Shown piece after piece: positions 45,872-54,115 of a stretch of 64,000 bases of DNA. Source of the stretch: Desulfopila sp. IMCC35006 (GTDB taxonomy: Bacteria > Desulfobacterota > Desulfobulbia > Desulfobulbales > Desulfocapsaceae); NCBI RefSeq assembly GCF_005116645.1, contig NZ_SWCM01000009.1:62001-126000 (forward strand), in the 5' to 3' direction. A program made the position numbers and the translations under genes. Every line of letters starts with the position of its first letter. The first letter of the stretch is position 1. Under the pieces are notes generated by a model. That model ran no database searches and had not been told where the DNA came from. It saw only the letters and a list, made by a program, of their open reading frames with translations.

Positions 45872-46962
45872 TGCAGCTCGAGTTACGCAAGGTATCAAAA
45901 AAAGTCGGCAAAGAATTCCACATCTCCGACGTTTCGCTCACCTTTGAAGCAGGCACGCTGAATATCCTGCTCGGACCGACGCTTTCCGGCAAAACATCGC
46001 TGATGCGTCTTATGGCCGGACTCGATCAACCAAGTTCCGGTACGGTTCATTTCGGCGGTAACGACGTCACCGGCGTGGCCGTCCAGAAACGCAACGTGGC
46101 AATGGTCTATCAGCAGTTTATCAACTATCCGAACCTGAGTGTATTTGAAAATATCGCCTCGCCACTGCGTATCGCCGGTGTTGCCGGGCCCGAAATCAAG
46201 AAGCAGGTAGCCAAGGTTGCCGCTCTTTTAAAACTGGAAAATATGCTCGCCCGTTCGCCGCAGGAGCTTTCCGGCGGACAACAGCAGCGCACCGCCCTGG
46301 CCCGCGCTCTGGTTAAAGGCGCCGATCTGGTGCTTCTTGATGAACCGCTGGCGAACCTCGATTATAAACTGCGTGAGGAGCTGCGCGAGGAACTGCCCCG
46401 GATTTTCTCCGCCACCGGCTCTATTTTTGTCTACGCCACCACTGAGCCGTCCGAAGCGCTTCTTCTCGGCGGCAACACGGCATCGCTGCACCAGGGCCAA
46501 GTTACCCAGTTCGGCCCGACCATTGAGGTCTTTTCCCGACCGCAAAACCTCATCACCGCCCGGACCCTTTCCGATCCGCCGCTCAACATGCTGCCGGTGA
46601 CCAAACTCAATAACAGGATACTCTTCAAGAGCCATCTGGAGATCCCGGTTCTGGGGCAATTACCGCAACTCCCGGACGACGATTACACCATCGCCTTCCG
46701 CCCCCACCACCTCTATCTGCACCGGACCTCGGACAAGGCCATTGCCGTCAAGGCAAAGGTTGCCGTAACGGAGATAACCGGATCGGAGAGTTACGTCCAT
46801 GTCGATATTGCCGGCATTCGCTGGGTGCTCCTGGCCCCCGGCATCCACAATTTCGCTGTCCACGAAACGATAGAGATATTCATGGATCCAGATCAATTTT
46901 ATGTGTTCGACCGAAACGACGCCCTGGTCGTAACACCGAATGCTGTCGCCAATGTTGAGTGA
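45871..46962 (+). CDS. glpS: Glycerol ABC transporter ATP-binding subunit GlpS
   Basis: A 363-residue MalK/UgpC-like ATPase with a C-terminal TOBE-type domain. Walker A is GPTLSGKTS, the signature is ELSGGQQQR and Walker B is LVLLDEPLANLD. At the His-switch position it reads FVYATTEPSEA, so the His is replaced by Thr. It pairs with GlpT, whose signature is degenerate. By gene order it corresponds to GlpS of the rhizobial glycerol importer. The last codons lie in repeat R5. Confidence 0.88.
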   Translation: MQLELRKVSKKVGKEFHISDVSLTFEAGTLNILLGPTLSGKTSLMRLMAGLDQPSSGTVHFGGNDVTGVAVQKRNVAMVYQQFINYPNLSVFENIASPLRIAGVAGPEIKKQVAKVAALLKLENMLARSPQELSGGQQQRTALARALVKGADLVLLDEPLANLDYKLREELREELPRIFSATGSIFVYATTEPSEALLLGGNTASLHQGQVTQFGPTIEVFSRPQNLITARTLSDPPLNMLPVTKLNNRILFKSHLEIPVLGQLPQLPDDDYTIAFRPHHLYLHRTSDKAIAVKAKVAVTEITGSESYVHVDIAGIRWVLLAPGIHNFAVHETIEIFMDPDQFYVFDRNDALVVTPNAVANVE

Positions 46963-47037
46963 CTTCGAAATGACTTCTCTTGTTTTCTTGCAAAAGAGAT
47001 CATTTCGTGAAGGAACGTATCCCGTTTAACGGGAATA
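46956..47037 (+). repeat. Stop-codon repeat R5 (diverged)
   Basis: About 82 bp from TGAGTGACTTCGAAATGAC; the glpS stop TGA is at 46960-46962. Hairpin 1 is GAAATGA-CTTCTCTT / AAGAGATCATTTC; the linker is CGTGAAGGAACGT; hairpin 2 is ATCCCGTTTAACGGGAAT. It fills the gap between glpS and glpT; its right end is followed directly by the glpT ribosome site GGAGAG. Confidence 0.75.
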
Positions 47038-47055
47038 GCAGGAGAGAAAAAATTA

Positions 47056-48144
47056 ATGGCCCACATTACCTTAAAAGATATTGCCCACAGTTATACCGGA
47101 GAATCGGATAATCCATATGATTACGCCCTGAAAGAACTCAACCTCACCTGGCGCGACGGCGGAGCCTACGCCCTGCTCGGCCCATCGGGCTGCGGGAAGA
47201 CTACTCTTTTGAATATCATCTCCGGCCTGCTGACACCAACCAGGGGACAGGTTCTTTTCAATGACGAGAATGTCACCAGGCTGCCGACCGAACAGCGTAA
47301 TATCGCTCAAATATTCCAGTTTCCGGTCATCTACGACACCATGACGGTGTTCCAGAATCTGGCCTTTCCTTTAAAGAACAGAGGACGCTCTAAAACAGAG
47401 ATCGAGCCGCGGGTTATTGAGCTCGCCAGGATGCTTGGACTGGAAAAAGATCTGTACACCAAGGCCCAGCACCTGACCGCCGATGCCAAACAAAAGATCT
47501 CGCTCGGCCGTGGCCTGATCCGGCAGAGCGTCAATGCCATTTTATTTGACGAACCGCTCACGGTCATCGACCCGCAGATGAAATGGGAACTCCGCTCCCA
47601 GCTCAAATACCTGCATAAGCAGTTCGGCTTCACCATGATCTACGTCACCCACGACCAGACCGAGGCGTTGACCTTTGCCGACGAGGTAATTGTTATGTAC
47701 GAGGGCGAAATTGTCCAGGTTGGTACGCCTGAAGCATTATTTGAACGACCGGAACACACTTTTGTCGGCTATTTTATCGGTTCTCCCGGGATGAACATCA
47801 CCCCCTGTGAACTGCAGGGGAACAGGATTGTTATCGAAGGCCATGAGATCACCCTCGACTGTACCTATACAGATCAGCCGTCCTCAGCAAAAATCGAAGT
47901 TGGTATCCGTCCCGAATACTTACGTCTTGCCCCGCCACAGGAAAAAGGGCTGCCGGTAAAAATAATCAAAATCGACGATATAGGTCGCCACAAGATCGCC
48001 AGAGTCGCTGTAAATGAGCGCATTTTCCATGTTGTCATGCCGGAGATTTCGGCGATGACCGGAGATCACGCCTCTCTCGCCTTTGATACGGCCCACACCA
48101 ATATCTACGTCAACGATCATCTCATTGCAGGAGAACGGCCATGA
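47056..48144 (+). CDS. glpT: Glycerol ABC transporter ATP-binding subunit GlpT
   Basis: A 362-residue ABC ATPase with a C-terminal TOBE-type domain. Walker A GPSGCGKTTL, Walker B ILFDEPLTVIDP and the His switch YVTHDQTEAL are intact. The signature region reads HLTADAKQKISLGRG instead of LSGGQQQR, so it is degenerate. With GlpS it would form a dimer having one canonical and one degenerate ATP site. The symbol follows the rhizobial naming and is not the E. coli glycerol-3-phosphate antiporter. Four-base overlap with glpP. Confidence 0.87.
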   Translation: MAHITLKDIAHSYTGESDNPYDYALKELNLTWRDGGAYALLGPSGCGKTTLLNIISGLLTPTRGQVLFNDENVTRLPTEQRNIAQIFQFPVIYDTMTVFQNLAFPLKNRGRSKTEIEPRVIELARMLGLEKDLYTKAQHLTADAKQKISLGRGLIRQSVNAILFDEPLTVIDPQMKWELRSQLKYLHKQFGFTMIYVTHDQTEALTFADEVIVMYEGEIVQVGTPEALFERPEHTFVGYFIGSPGMNITPCELQGNRIVIEGHEITLDCTYTDQPSSAKIEVGIRPEYLRLAPPQEKGLPVKIIKIDDIGRHKIARVAVNERIFHVVMPEISAMTGDHASLAFDTAHTNIYVNDHLIAGERP

Positions 48145-49025
48145 TACAAAAACAAGTCAACCAGAAAGCATGGTTCATGGTCCTGCCGGTTTTTCTTTTG
48201 GTGGCCTTTAGTGCCGTTATTCCGCTTATGACCGTGGTTAATTACTCGTTCCAGGACACCTTCGGCAGCAACCAGTTCTTCTGGGTGGGAATGGACTGGT
48301 TCAGAGATCTGATGCATTCGGAACGATTCCATGATGCCTTTCTTCGACAGATTGCCTTTTCCAGTATAATTCTGGCGATAGAGATTCCCCTGGGCATAGC
48401 CATCGCGTTGGCTATGCCCAGAAAGGGCTGGGGCGTTCCGGTATGTCTCATCTCCATGTCCCTCCCGCTGCTTATCCCCTGGAACGTGGTTGGCACCATC
48501 TGGCAGATCTTTGGCCGGGTTGATATCGGCCTGCTTGGGCACAGCCTTGCCTCCATGGGCATTGATTACAACTATACCCAGGATCCCATCGCCGCCTGGA
48601 TTACGATTATCGTCATGGACGTCTGGCATTGGACCAGCCTGGTTGTCCTGCTTTCCTATGCGGGCCTTTGTTCCATTCCCGATGCCTATTATCAGGCGGC
48701 AAAAATAGATGGAGCCTCGCGAATTGCGGTATTTCGATATATCCAATTACCGAAAATGCAAGGCGTCCTGCTGATTGCCGTTCTGCTCCGTTTTATGGAT
48801 AGTTTTATGATCTATACCGAACCCTTTGTGATCACCGGTGGCGGTCCCGGCAACTCAACCACCTTTATGTCCATCGATCTGGTAAAAATGGCTGTTGGCC
48901 AGTTCGACCTCGGTCCTGCCGCCGCCATGTCCCTTGTCTATTTTCTCATTATTCTCCTCCTCAGCTGGATTTTCTATACGGTAATGAGCAATGTCGGGGA
49001 AGAAAGCAAAAACGGAGGTGCCTGA
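48141..49025 (+). CDS. glpP: Glycerol ABC transporter permease GlpP
   Basis: A 294-residue permease of the MalF/UgpA type with six membrane helices and the EAA loop (YYQAAKIDGASRIAVFRYIQLPKMQGVLL). It begins with an ATGA overlap on glpT and ends one base before the second permease gene. Together the two permeases form the membrane channel for glycerol uptake. Confidence 0.9.
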   Translation: MIQKQVNQKAWFMVLPVFLLVAFSAVIPLMTVVNYSFQDTFGSNQFFWVGMDWFRDLMHSERFHDAFLRQIAFSSIILAIEIPLGIAIALAMPRKGWGVPVCLISMSLPLLIPWNVVGTIWQIFGRVDIGLLGHSLASMGIDYNYTQDPIAAWITIIVMDVWHWTSLVVLLSYAGLCSIPDAYYQAAKIDGASRIAVFRYIQLPKMQGVLLIAVLLRFMDSFMIYTEPFVITGGGPGNSTTFMSIDLVKMAVGQFDLGPAAAMSLVYFLIILLLSWIFYTVMSNVGEESKNGGA

Positions 49026-49026
49026 T

Positions 49027-49824
49027 ATGCGCTGGAAATGGCTTATTCCTGCTATCTATATCTTTTTCCTGCTGCTGCCGATCTACTGGCTCGTCAACAT
49101 GAGCCTGAAGACCAACGATGAAATTCTGTCAATGTTCACCCTTTGGCCGCAGGATTTGACCTTTGCCAACTACAAAGTAATCTTCACCGACGCCTCCTGG
49201 TATTCGGGCTATATAAATTCGATGATCTATGTTTCCGTTAACGTGCTCATCTCGGTCTGTTTCGCTTTGCCTGCGGCCTACGCTTTTTCACGCTATTCCT
49301 TTGTTGGTGACAAGCATCTGTTTTTCTGGCTCCTGACCAACCGCATGGCGCCCCCGGCGGTCTTTGCCCTGCCGTTTTTTCAGCTCTACTCGTCGATTGG
49401 TCTGTTTGACACCCATATTGCCGTGGCTTTAGCCCACTGTCTCTTTAACCTGCCACTGGCTGTCTGGATCCTTGAAGGGTTTATGTCCGGCATCCCCAAA
49501 GAGATTGACGAGACCGCCTTTGTTGACGGCTACTCCTGGCCCCGTTTTTTTGTGAAGATCTTCATCCCGAACATTGCCTCGGGCATCGGCGTCACCGCCT
49601 TTTTCTGTTTTATGTTTTCCTGGGTGGAACTGCTCCTGGCCAGGACGCTTACAGCGGTGCATGCCAAACCAATTTCGGCCATTATGACCCGTACCGTCTC
49701 CGCCTCCGGCCTTGACTGGGGCGTGCTTGCCGCCGCCGGAGTTTTGACGATTCTCCCCGGCGCGCTGGTGATCTATTTTGTTCGCAATCATATCGCCAAG
49801 GGTTTTGCGCTGGGGAGGGTTTAG
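49027..49824 (+). CDS. glpQ: Glycerol ABC transporter permease GlpQ
   Basis: A 265-residue permease of the MalG/UgpE type with six membrane helices and the EAA loop (EIDETAFVDGYSWPRFFVKIFIPNIASGIG). The start is the ATG at 49027, two bases after the previous stop; the longer frame from 48991 overlaps the upstream gene. The TAG stop lies in the left end of repeat R6. The symbol follows the rhizobial naming; it is not the periplasmic phosphodiesterase. Confidence 0.9.
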   Translation: MRWKWLIPAIYIFFLLLPIYWLVNMSLKTNDEILSMFTLWPQDLTFANYKVIFTDASWYSGYINSMIYVSVNVLISVCFALPAAYAFSRYSFVGDKHLFFWLLTNRMAPPAVFALPFFQLYSSIGLFDTHIAVALAHCLFNLPLAVWILEGFMSGIPKEIDETAFVDGYSWPRFFVKIFIPNIASGIGVTAFFCFMFSWVELLLARTLTAVHAKPISAIMTRTVSASGLDWGVLAAAGVLTILPGALVIYFVRNHIAKGFALGRV

Positions 49825-49907
49825 TGACGTAGAAATTCTCTCGCGCTGTTTCGAGAGAATTTCGTGACGGAACTTATCCCGCAATGCTCTTGGGCGGGAT
49901 TAGTGAC
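49821..49907 (+). repeat. Stop-codon repeat R6
   Basis: An 87-bp unit with direct repeats TTAGTGAC at both ends (49821-49828, 49900-49907), containing the glpQ TAG stop. Hairpin 1 is GAAATTCTCTCG / CGAGAGAATTTC with loop CGCTGTT, hairpin 2 TCCCGC-AATGCTCTTG-GGCGGGA. Only a handful of bases differ from R1, nearly 17 kb away. Confidence 0.9.
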
Positions 49908-49918
49908 TCGTTATTAAC

Positions 49919-49983
49919 ATTTTGTGCTGTTTACAAGGAAATTATTTCGTGACGGAACTTATCCCCGCACAGCACGGGGACTG
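49919..49983 (+). repeat. Stop-codon repeat R7 (left arm shortened)
   Basis: TTTTGTGCTGTTTACAAGG followed by AAATTATTTCGTGACGGAAC and a hairpin 2 variant TCCCCG-CACAGCA-CGGGGA. The left arm of hairpin 1 is lost, leaving TTGT / ACAA around the conserved loop GCTGTTT. It leads straight into the tandem 27-bp units. Confidence 0.75.
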
Positions 49984-49986
49984 AAC

Positions 49987-50067
49987 AGAGCACCCCTCAA
50001 GGGGGTACTAAAAAGAGTCCCCGTCAAGCGAGGACTAAACAGAGCACCCGACAAGCGAGTATTAAAC
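49987..50067 (+). repeat. 27-bp tandem units, triplet
   Basis: Three contiguous 27-bp units at 49987, 50014 and 50041. All begin AGAG, contain a CAAG centre flanked by C-rich and G-rich arms that can pair, and end ACTAAAA, ACTAAAC or ATTAAAC. The second unit is almost identical to one at 41784-41810, 8 kb away on the other strand. Confidence 0.88.
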
Positions 50068-50071
50068 AAAA

Positions 50072-50095
50072 TACCGCAAAGCTTCTGGGCGGGAT
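50072..50095 (+). repeat. Stop-codon repeat R8 (hairpin 2 remnant)
   Basis: ACCGCAAAGCTTCTGGGCGGGA resembles hairpin 2 of the R family, at the far end of the tandem units. With R6, R7 and the triplet it fills the 334-base gap between glpQ and glpU. Confidence 0.6.
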
Positions 50096-50158
50096 GGGAT
50101 CTTCATATAACGAAAAAGTAAACAAACCGAAGAAAACGATAATCAAAGGATTATAACC

Positions 50159-50443
50159 ATGAACCTCAAATGGATGGCCTGGACTACCCCAACCGCCGCA
50201 TTTTTTATCATAATTTTCTGCATGCTGATCGCCATGACCATCTGGGAAATGAAAAGCCCCGGTGGAAATCCACGGGTTGGCATCCTTCGCTTTGAAACGA
50301 CTCGAGGGGACCGTCTTTTTGTCTCTCTCCTGGGCTCGGCCTATATTCATATTATCTGGCTGGCAATATTTCCTGAACTCGCTTTATGGTGGGCTTTTGC
50401 AATTGCCTGCATTTACGCGCTCTGCGTATTCAAATGGGTGTAA
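50159..50443 (+). CDS. glpU: Small membrane protein of the glycerol ABC system (GlpU, DUF2160)
   Basis: A 94-residue protein with two to three membrane helices (PTAAFFIIIFCMLIAMTIW; YIHIIWLAIFPELALWWAFAIACIYALCVF) and a charged middle (KSPGGNPRVGILRFETTRGDRLFVS) that matches the DUF2160 family. Such a gene lies between the permeases and binding protein in rhizobial glp loci. Its role there is not established; it may be an accessory of the importer. AAGGA precedes the ATG. Confidence 0.82.
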   Translation: MNLKWMAWTTPTAAFFIIIFCMLIAMTIWEMKSPGGNPRVGILRFETTRGDRLFVSLLGSAYIHIIWLAIFPELALWWAFAIACIYALCVFKWV

Positions 50444-50536
50444 TTTCGGTGTAGGGAGTTCTTTGTACCGTTGTTTCGTTCTGCCGCTAAGCATCGTGGT
50501 GGCAGGAAAATCGCAAAACAATAGAGGAGAAAATCG

Positions 50537-52261
50537 ATGATTAAAAGGCTCGTAACAGCAACAGCCATGGCTGCTCTCTTGATGGGACCCGCCGGCGCAC
50601 AGGCTGGAATGGATGAGGCAAAAAAGTGGGTGGAAAGTGAATTTCAGCCCTCGACCCTTTCCCAGGCCGACCAGATGAAGGAGATGGAATGGTTCATTAA
50701 GGCAGCTGAACCGTTTAAAGGAATGGACATCAAGGTGGTATCGGAAACAATCACCACCCATGAGTATGAATCGAAAACCCTGGCCAAGGCCTTCACGGAA
50801 ATCACCGGCATCAAAATCACCCACGACCTGATCGGCGAGGGCGACGTTATCGAAAAACTGCAGACCCAGATGCAGTCAAATAAAAACATCTACGACGCCT
50901 ACATCAACGACTCCGACCTGATCGGCACCCATTTCCGTTATCAGCAGGCGGTTCCTCTCACCGACTGGATGAGCGGAGAAGGAAAAGATGTCACCGACCC
51001 GATGCTTGATGTCGACGATTTTATTGGAAAATCCTTTACCACCGGGCCTGACGGCAAACTCTACCAAATTCCTGATCAGCAGTTCGCCAACCTCTACTGG
51101 TTCCGGTATGACTGGTTCAAACGTCCCGATCTGAAAGCTAAGTTTAAAGAGCTGTATGGCTATGAACTGGGCGTACCGGTCAACTGGTCGGCCTATGAAG
51201 ATATCGCCGAATTTTTTACCGATAAAGTTAAGGAAATAGACGGCAAACGAGTCTATGGCCATATGGATTACGGCAAAAAGGATCCTTCACTCGGCTGGCG
51301 TTTTACCGACGCCTGGTTTTCCATGGCCGGTGGCGGTGACAAAGGGATTCCAAACGGTCTGCCGGTTGATGAATGGGGAATCAGGGTCGAAGGTTGTCGC
51401 CCGGTCGGTTCTTCCGTTTCCCGTGGTGGTGACACCAATGGCCCGGCGGCAGTGTATGCGCTGACTAAATATATCGACTGGCTGAAAAAATATGCCCCGC
51501 CTGAGGCTGCCGGCATGACCTTCTCCGAGGCTGGACCGGTTCCTGCCCAGGGTGCCATTGCCCAGCAGATATTCTGGTACACTGCCTTCACCGCCGATAT
51601 GGCCAAACCCGGCACCCCTGTGGTTGATGAGAACGATAATCCCAAATGGCGTATGGCCCCATCGCCGCACGGCCCGTATTGGGAAGAAGGTATGAAGCTT
51701 GGTTATCAGGATGCCGGTTCCTGGACCCTGATGAAGTCGACCCCGGTTGACCGACGTAAGGCGGCCTGGCTGTATGCTCAGTTTGTCATTTCCAAGACCG
51801 TCAGTCTGAAGAAAACCCACGTCGGCCTCACCCCGATCCGCGAGAGCGATATCTGGGATAAATCTTTCACCGAGCGGGCGCCTAAGCTCGGCGGCCTGGT
51901 GGAATTCTACCGAAGCCCCGCCCGGGTGCAGTGGACGCCGACGGGGACCAACGTCCCTGACTACCCGAAACTGGCCCAACTCTGGTGGCAGAATGTAGCC
52001 GATGCGGTAACCGGCGACAAGTCCCCGCAGAAGGCATTGGATTCACTGGCCGAACAGCAGGACAAGGTAATGGAACGGATTGAACGTTCCGGAATCCAGG
52101 GCGAGTGTGGACCGAAACTGAATAAAAAGCAGGATCCATCCTACTGGCTGAACCTGCCGGGTGCTCCGAAGCCAAAACTGGCCAACGAAAAACCAAAAGG
52201 CATGACCATCGATTACGATGAGCTGGTGAAGAGTTGGGCTGCATCTGCCAAGAAGAGCTGA
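50537..52261 (+). CDS. glpV: Periplasmic glycerol-binding protein GlpV
   Basis: A 574-residue binding protein, unusually long for the family 1 binding proteins but equal to rhizobial GlpV. The signal peptide is MIKRLVTATAMAALLMGPAGAQA. Aromatic, ligand-lining stretches such as NLYWFRYDWFKRPDL and WRFTDAWFSMAG are visible. It follows glpU by 93 bases. It should deliver glycerol to GlpPQ in the inner membrane. Confidence 0.9.
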   Translation: MIKRLVTATAMAALLMGPAGAQAGMDEAKKWVESEFQPSTLSQADQMKEMEWFIKAAEPFKGMDIKVVSETITTHEYESKTLAKAFTEITGIKITHDLIGEGDVIEKLQTQMQSNKNIYDAYINDSDLIGTHFRYQQAVPLTDWMSGEGKDVTDPMLDVDDFIGKSFTTGPDGKLYQIPDQQFANLYWFRYDWFKRPDLKAKFKELYGYELGVPVNWSAYEDIAEFFTDKVKEIDGKRVYGHMDYGKKDPSLGWRFTDAWFSMAGGGDKGIPNGLPVDEWGIRVEGCRPVGSSVSRGGDTNGPAAVYALTKYIDWLKKYAPPEAAGMTFSEAGPVPAQGAIAQQIFWYTAFTADMAKPGTPVVDENDNPKWRMAPSPHGPYWEEGMKLGYQDAGSWTLMKSTPVDRRKAAWLYAQFVISKTVSLKKTHVGLTPIRESDIWDKSFTERAPKLGGLVEFYRSPARVQWTPTGTNVPDYPKLAQLWWQNVADAVTGDKSPQKALDSLAEQQDKVMERIERSGIQGECGPKLNKKQDPSYWLNLPGAPKPKLANEKPKGMTIDYDELVKSWAASAKKS

Positions 52262-52289
52262 GAAAAAAAGGAGTTGTAAGGCAGTAATT

Positions 52290-52323
52290 CCCTCACAGGG
52301 TGCGTGACGCTCCCCTGTGAGGG
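52290..52323 (+). terminator. Hairpin between glpV and glpK
   Basis: A perfect 11-bp stem CCCTCACAGGG / CCCTGTGAGGG with a 12-base loop, 28 bases after glpV. There is no T run (GGGGCGGTTC follows), so it may stabilise the upstream mRNA or partly terminate, making glpK less abundant than glpV. Confidence 0.6.
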
Positions 52324-52374
52324 GGGCGGTTCTTAATAAAAGCACAGGTGTTTTTTTCTAATTGGGTGAAAATA

Positions 52375-53862
52375 TTGACATCATACATCCTCGCAATCGA
52401 CCAGGGAACCACCTCCAGCAGGGCTATCGTCTTTAACGATCAGCTTGAAATAGTCGCCTCTGCCCAGGAAGAATTCGAACAGTTTTTCCCGCAATCCGGC
52501 TGGGTGGAGCATGACCCCGAAGAAATCTGGAGCACCACGCTCAGCACCTGCAGGAAGGCGCTGGCAAAAGCCAGCCTCTCCGCCGCCGACATTACCGCAA
52601 TCGGTATCACCAACCAGCGCGAAACCACCATTATCTGGGATAAAGATACCGGCAAACCGATTCATAAGGCTATTGTCTGGCAGGACCGAAGAACATCGGA
52701 ATACTGTTCCCAGCTGCAGGCAGATGGACATGACCCAATGATCACCGCCAAAACCGGTCTGTTGCTTGACTCCTATTTTTCCGGCACCAAAATTAAATGG
52801 CTCCTTGATCATGTCGCCGGGGCCAGGGAAAGGGCCGCCAGGGGCGAACTCCGCTTTGGCACCGTTGATTCCTTTTTGCTGTGGCGCCTGACCGGCGGGA
52901 AAGTGCATCGTACCGATGCCACCAACGCTTCACGCACCATGCTGTACAATATTCATGACAACTGTTGGGATAAGGAGATACTGGAACTGCTTGATATTCC
53001 TGCGATCCTTCTGCCCGAGGTTAAAGACTGCTCGGCTGATTTCGGTCAGACCGAAGCCGCACTTTTCGGCGCACCGATTCCGATCGGCGGCATTGCCGGC
53101 GACCAGCAGGCGGCCCTTGTCGGCCAGGCGTGTTTCCAGCCGGGTATGATTAAATCGACCTATGGCACCGGCTGCTTCGTCGTCCTCAATACCGGCGATA
53201 AGGCCGTTCGATCCAGCAACAGGCTGCTGACCACCATCGGCTATCGTTTAGGCGGTAAAACCACCTATGCCCTGGAAGGCTCAATTTTTGTCGCCGGGGC
53301 CGCAGTGCAATGGATGCGCGATGCCATGGGTCTGATCGAGTCGGCTTCCGAGACCGGAAAACTGGCCCGCCAGGCGGACATCAACCAGGACGTCTATCTG
53401 GTCCCGGCCTTTACCGGTCTGGGAGCACCACACTGGGACGCTGAAGCCCGCGGCGCGATATTTGGAATCACCCGGGCCACCGGACCGGCCGAACTCTCCA
53501 AGGCCGCCCTGGAATCAGTCTGTTTCCAGACCCGCGACCTGCTCGATGCCATGCGCGGAGATTATCAGAATGTTGGTGAGACAGTTCTGCGTGTCGATGG
53601 CGGCATGGTTGCCTCAAATTATACCATGCAGTTTCTTGCCGATATCCTGAACGCCCCCGTTGATCGACCGATCATACTCGAAACCACTGCCCTTGGCGCC
53701 GCCTACCTGGCCGGCCTGCAGAGGGGAATCTTTCCCCCGCCGGAGCGTTTCAGCGAGACCTGGAAATGCGATAAACGTTTCACCCCGGCACTTGCCGAAG
53801 AAATTCGCATCCGCAAATACAAAGGCTGGCAAGACGCGGTTCGCCGCACCCTGACGAAATAA
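52375..53862 (+). CDS. glpK: Glycerol kinase
   Basis: A 495-residue FGGY-family kinase making glycerol-3-phosphate from glycerol and ATP. Features: [73 protein letters not shown], and [19 protein letters not shown]. The start is probably the TTG at 52375 behind GGGTGA, which gives the normal length; a GTG at 52348 would add nine residues. It follows the importer genes and feeds both glycerol-3-phosphate dehydrogenases. Confidence 0.96.
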   Translation: MTSYILAIDQGTTSSRAIVFNDQLEIVASAQEEFEQFFPQSGWVEHDPEEIWSTTLSTCRKALAKASLSAADITAIGITNQRETTIIWDKDTGKPIHKAIVWQDRRTSEYCSQLQADGHDPMITAKTGLLLDSYFSGTKIKWLLDHVAGARERAARGELRFGTVDSFLLWRLTGGKVHRTDATNASRTMLYNIHDNCWDKEILELLDIPAILLPEVKDCSADFGQTEAALFGAPIPIGGIAGDQQAALVGQACFQPGMIKSTYGTGCFVVLNTGDKAVRSSNRLLTTIGYRLGGKTTYALEGSIFVAGAAVQWMRDAMGLIESASETGKLARQADINQDVYLVPAFTGLGAPHWDAEARGAIFGITRATGPAELSKAALESVCFQTRDLLDAMRGDYQNVGETVLRVDGGMVASNYTMQFLADILNAPVDRPIILETTALGAAYLAGLQRGIFPPPERFSETWKCDKRFTPALAEEIRIRKYKGWQDAVRRTLTK

Positions 53863-54115
53863 TCGCTGCAGCTGGCAGCTTACGCCAAAATGGCCTTTGT
53901 CATTCCCCTTGCCAGGAGAGCGCACACACACGTTGGTTTTCATATTGACTTGATTTGACTTTCATTTGAAATTTCATTCAATTTCACTTGAACTATGTTG
54001 CCAACAGGTTTATAACAGATGGGTAATTATTCCGGTTTCAGGCAGTAGACTTTTTTCTTAGAAGGCTGGATCCTGAAATACCGGCACAACTCCACTCCGG
54101 CAAGGACCCAGAATT

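Noticed and set aside
49987-50067. CRISPR-like array
   Set aside because: The 27-bp units touch each other without spacers, vary in sequence, and no cas gene is near.
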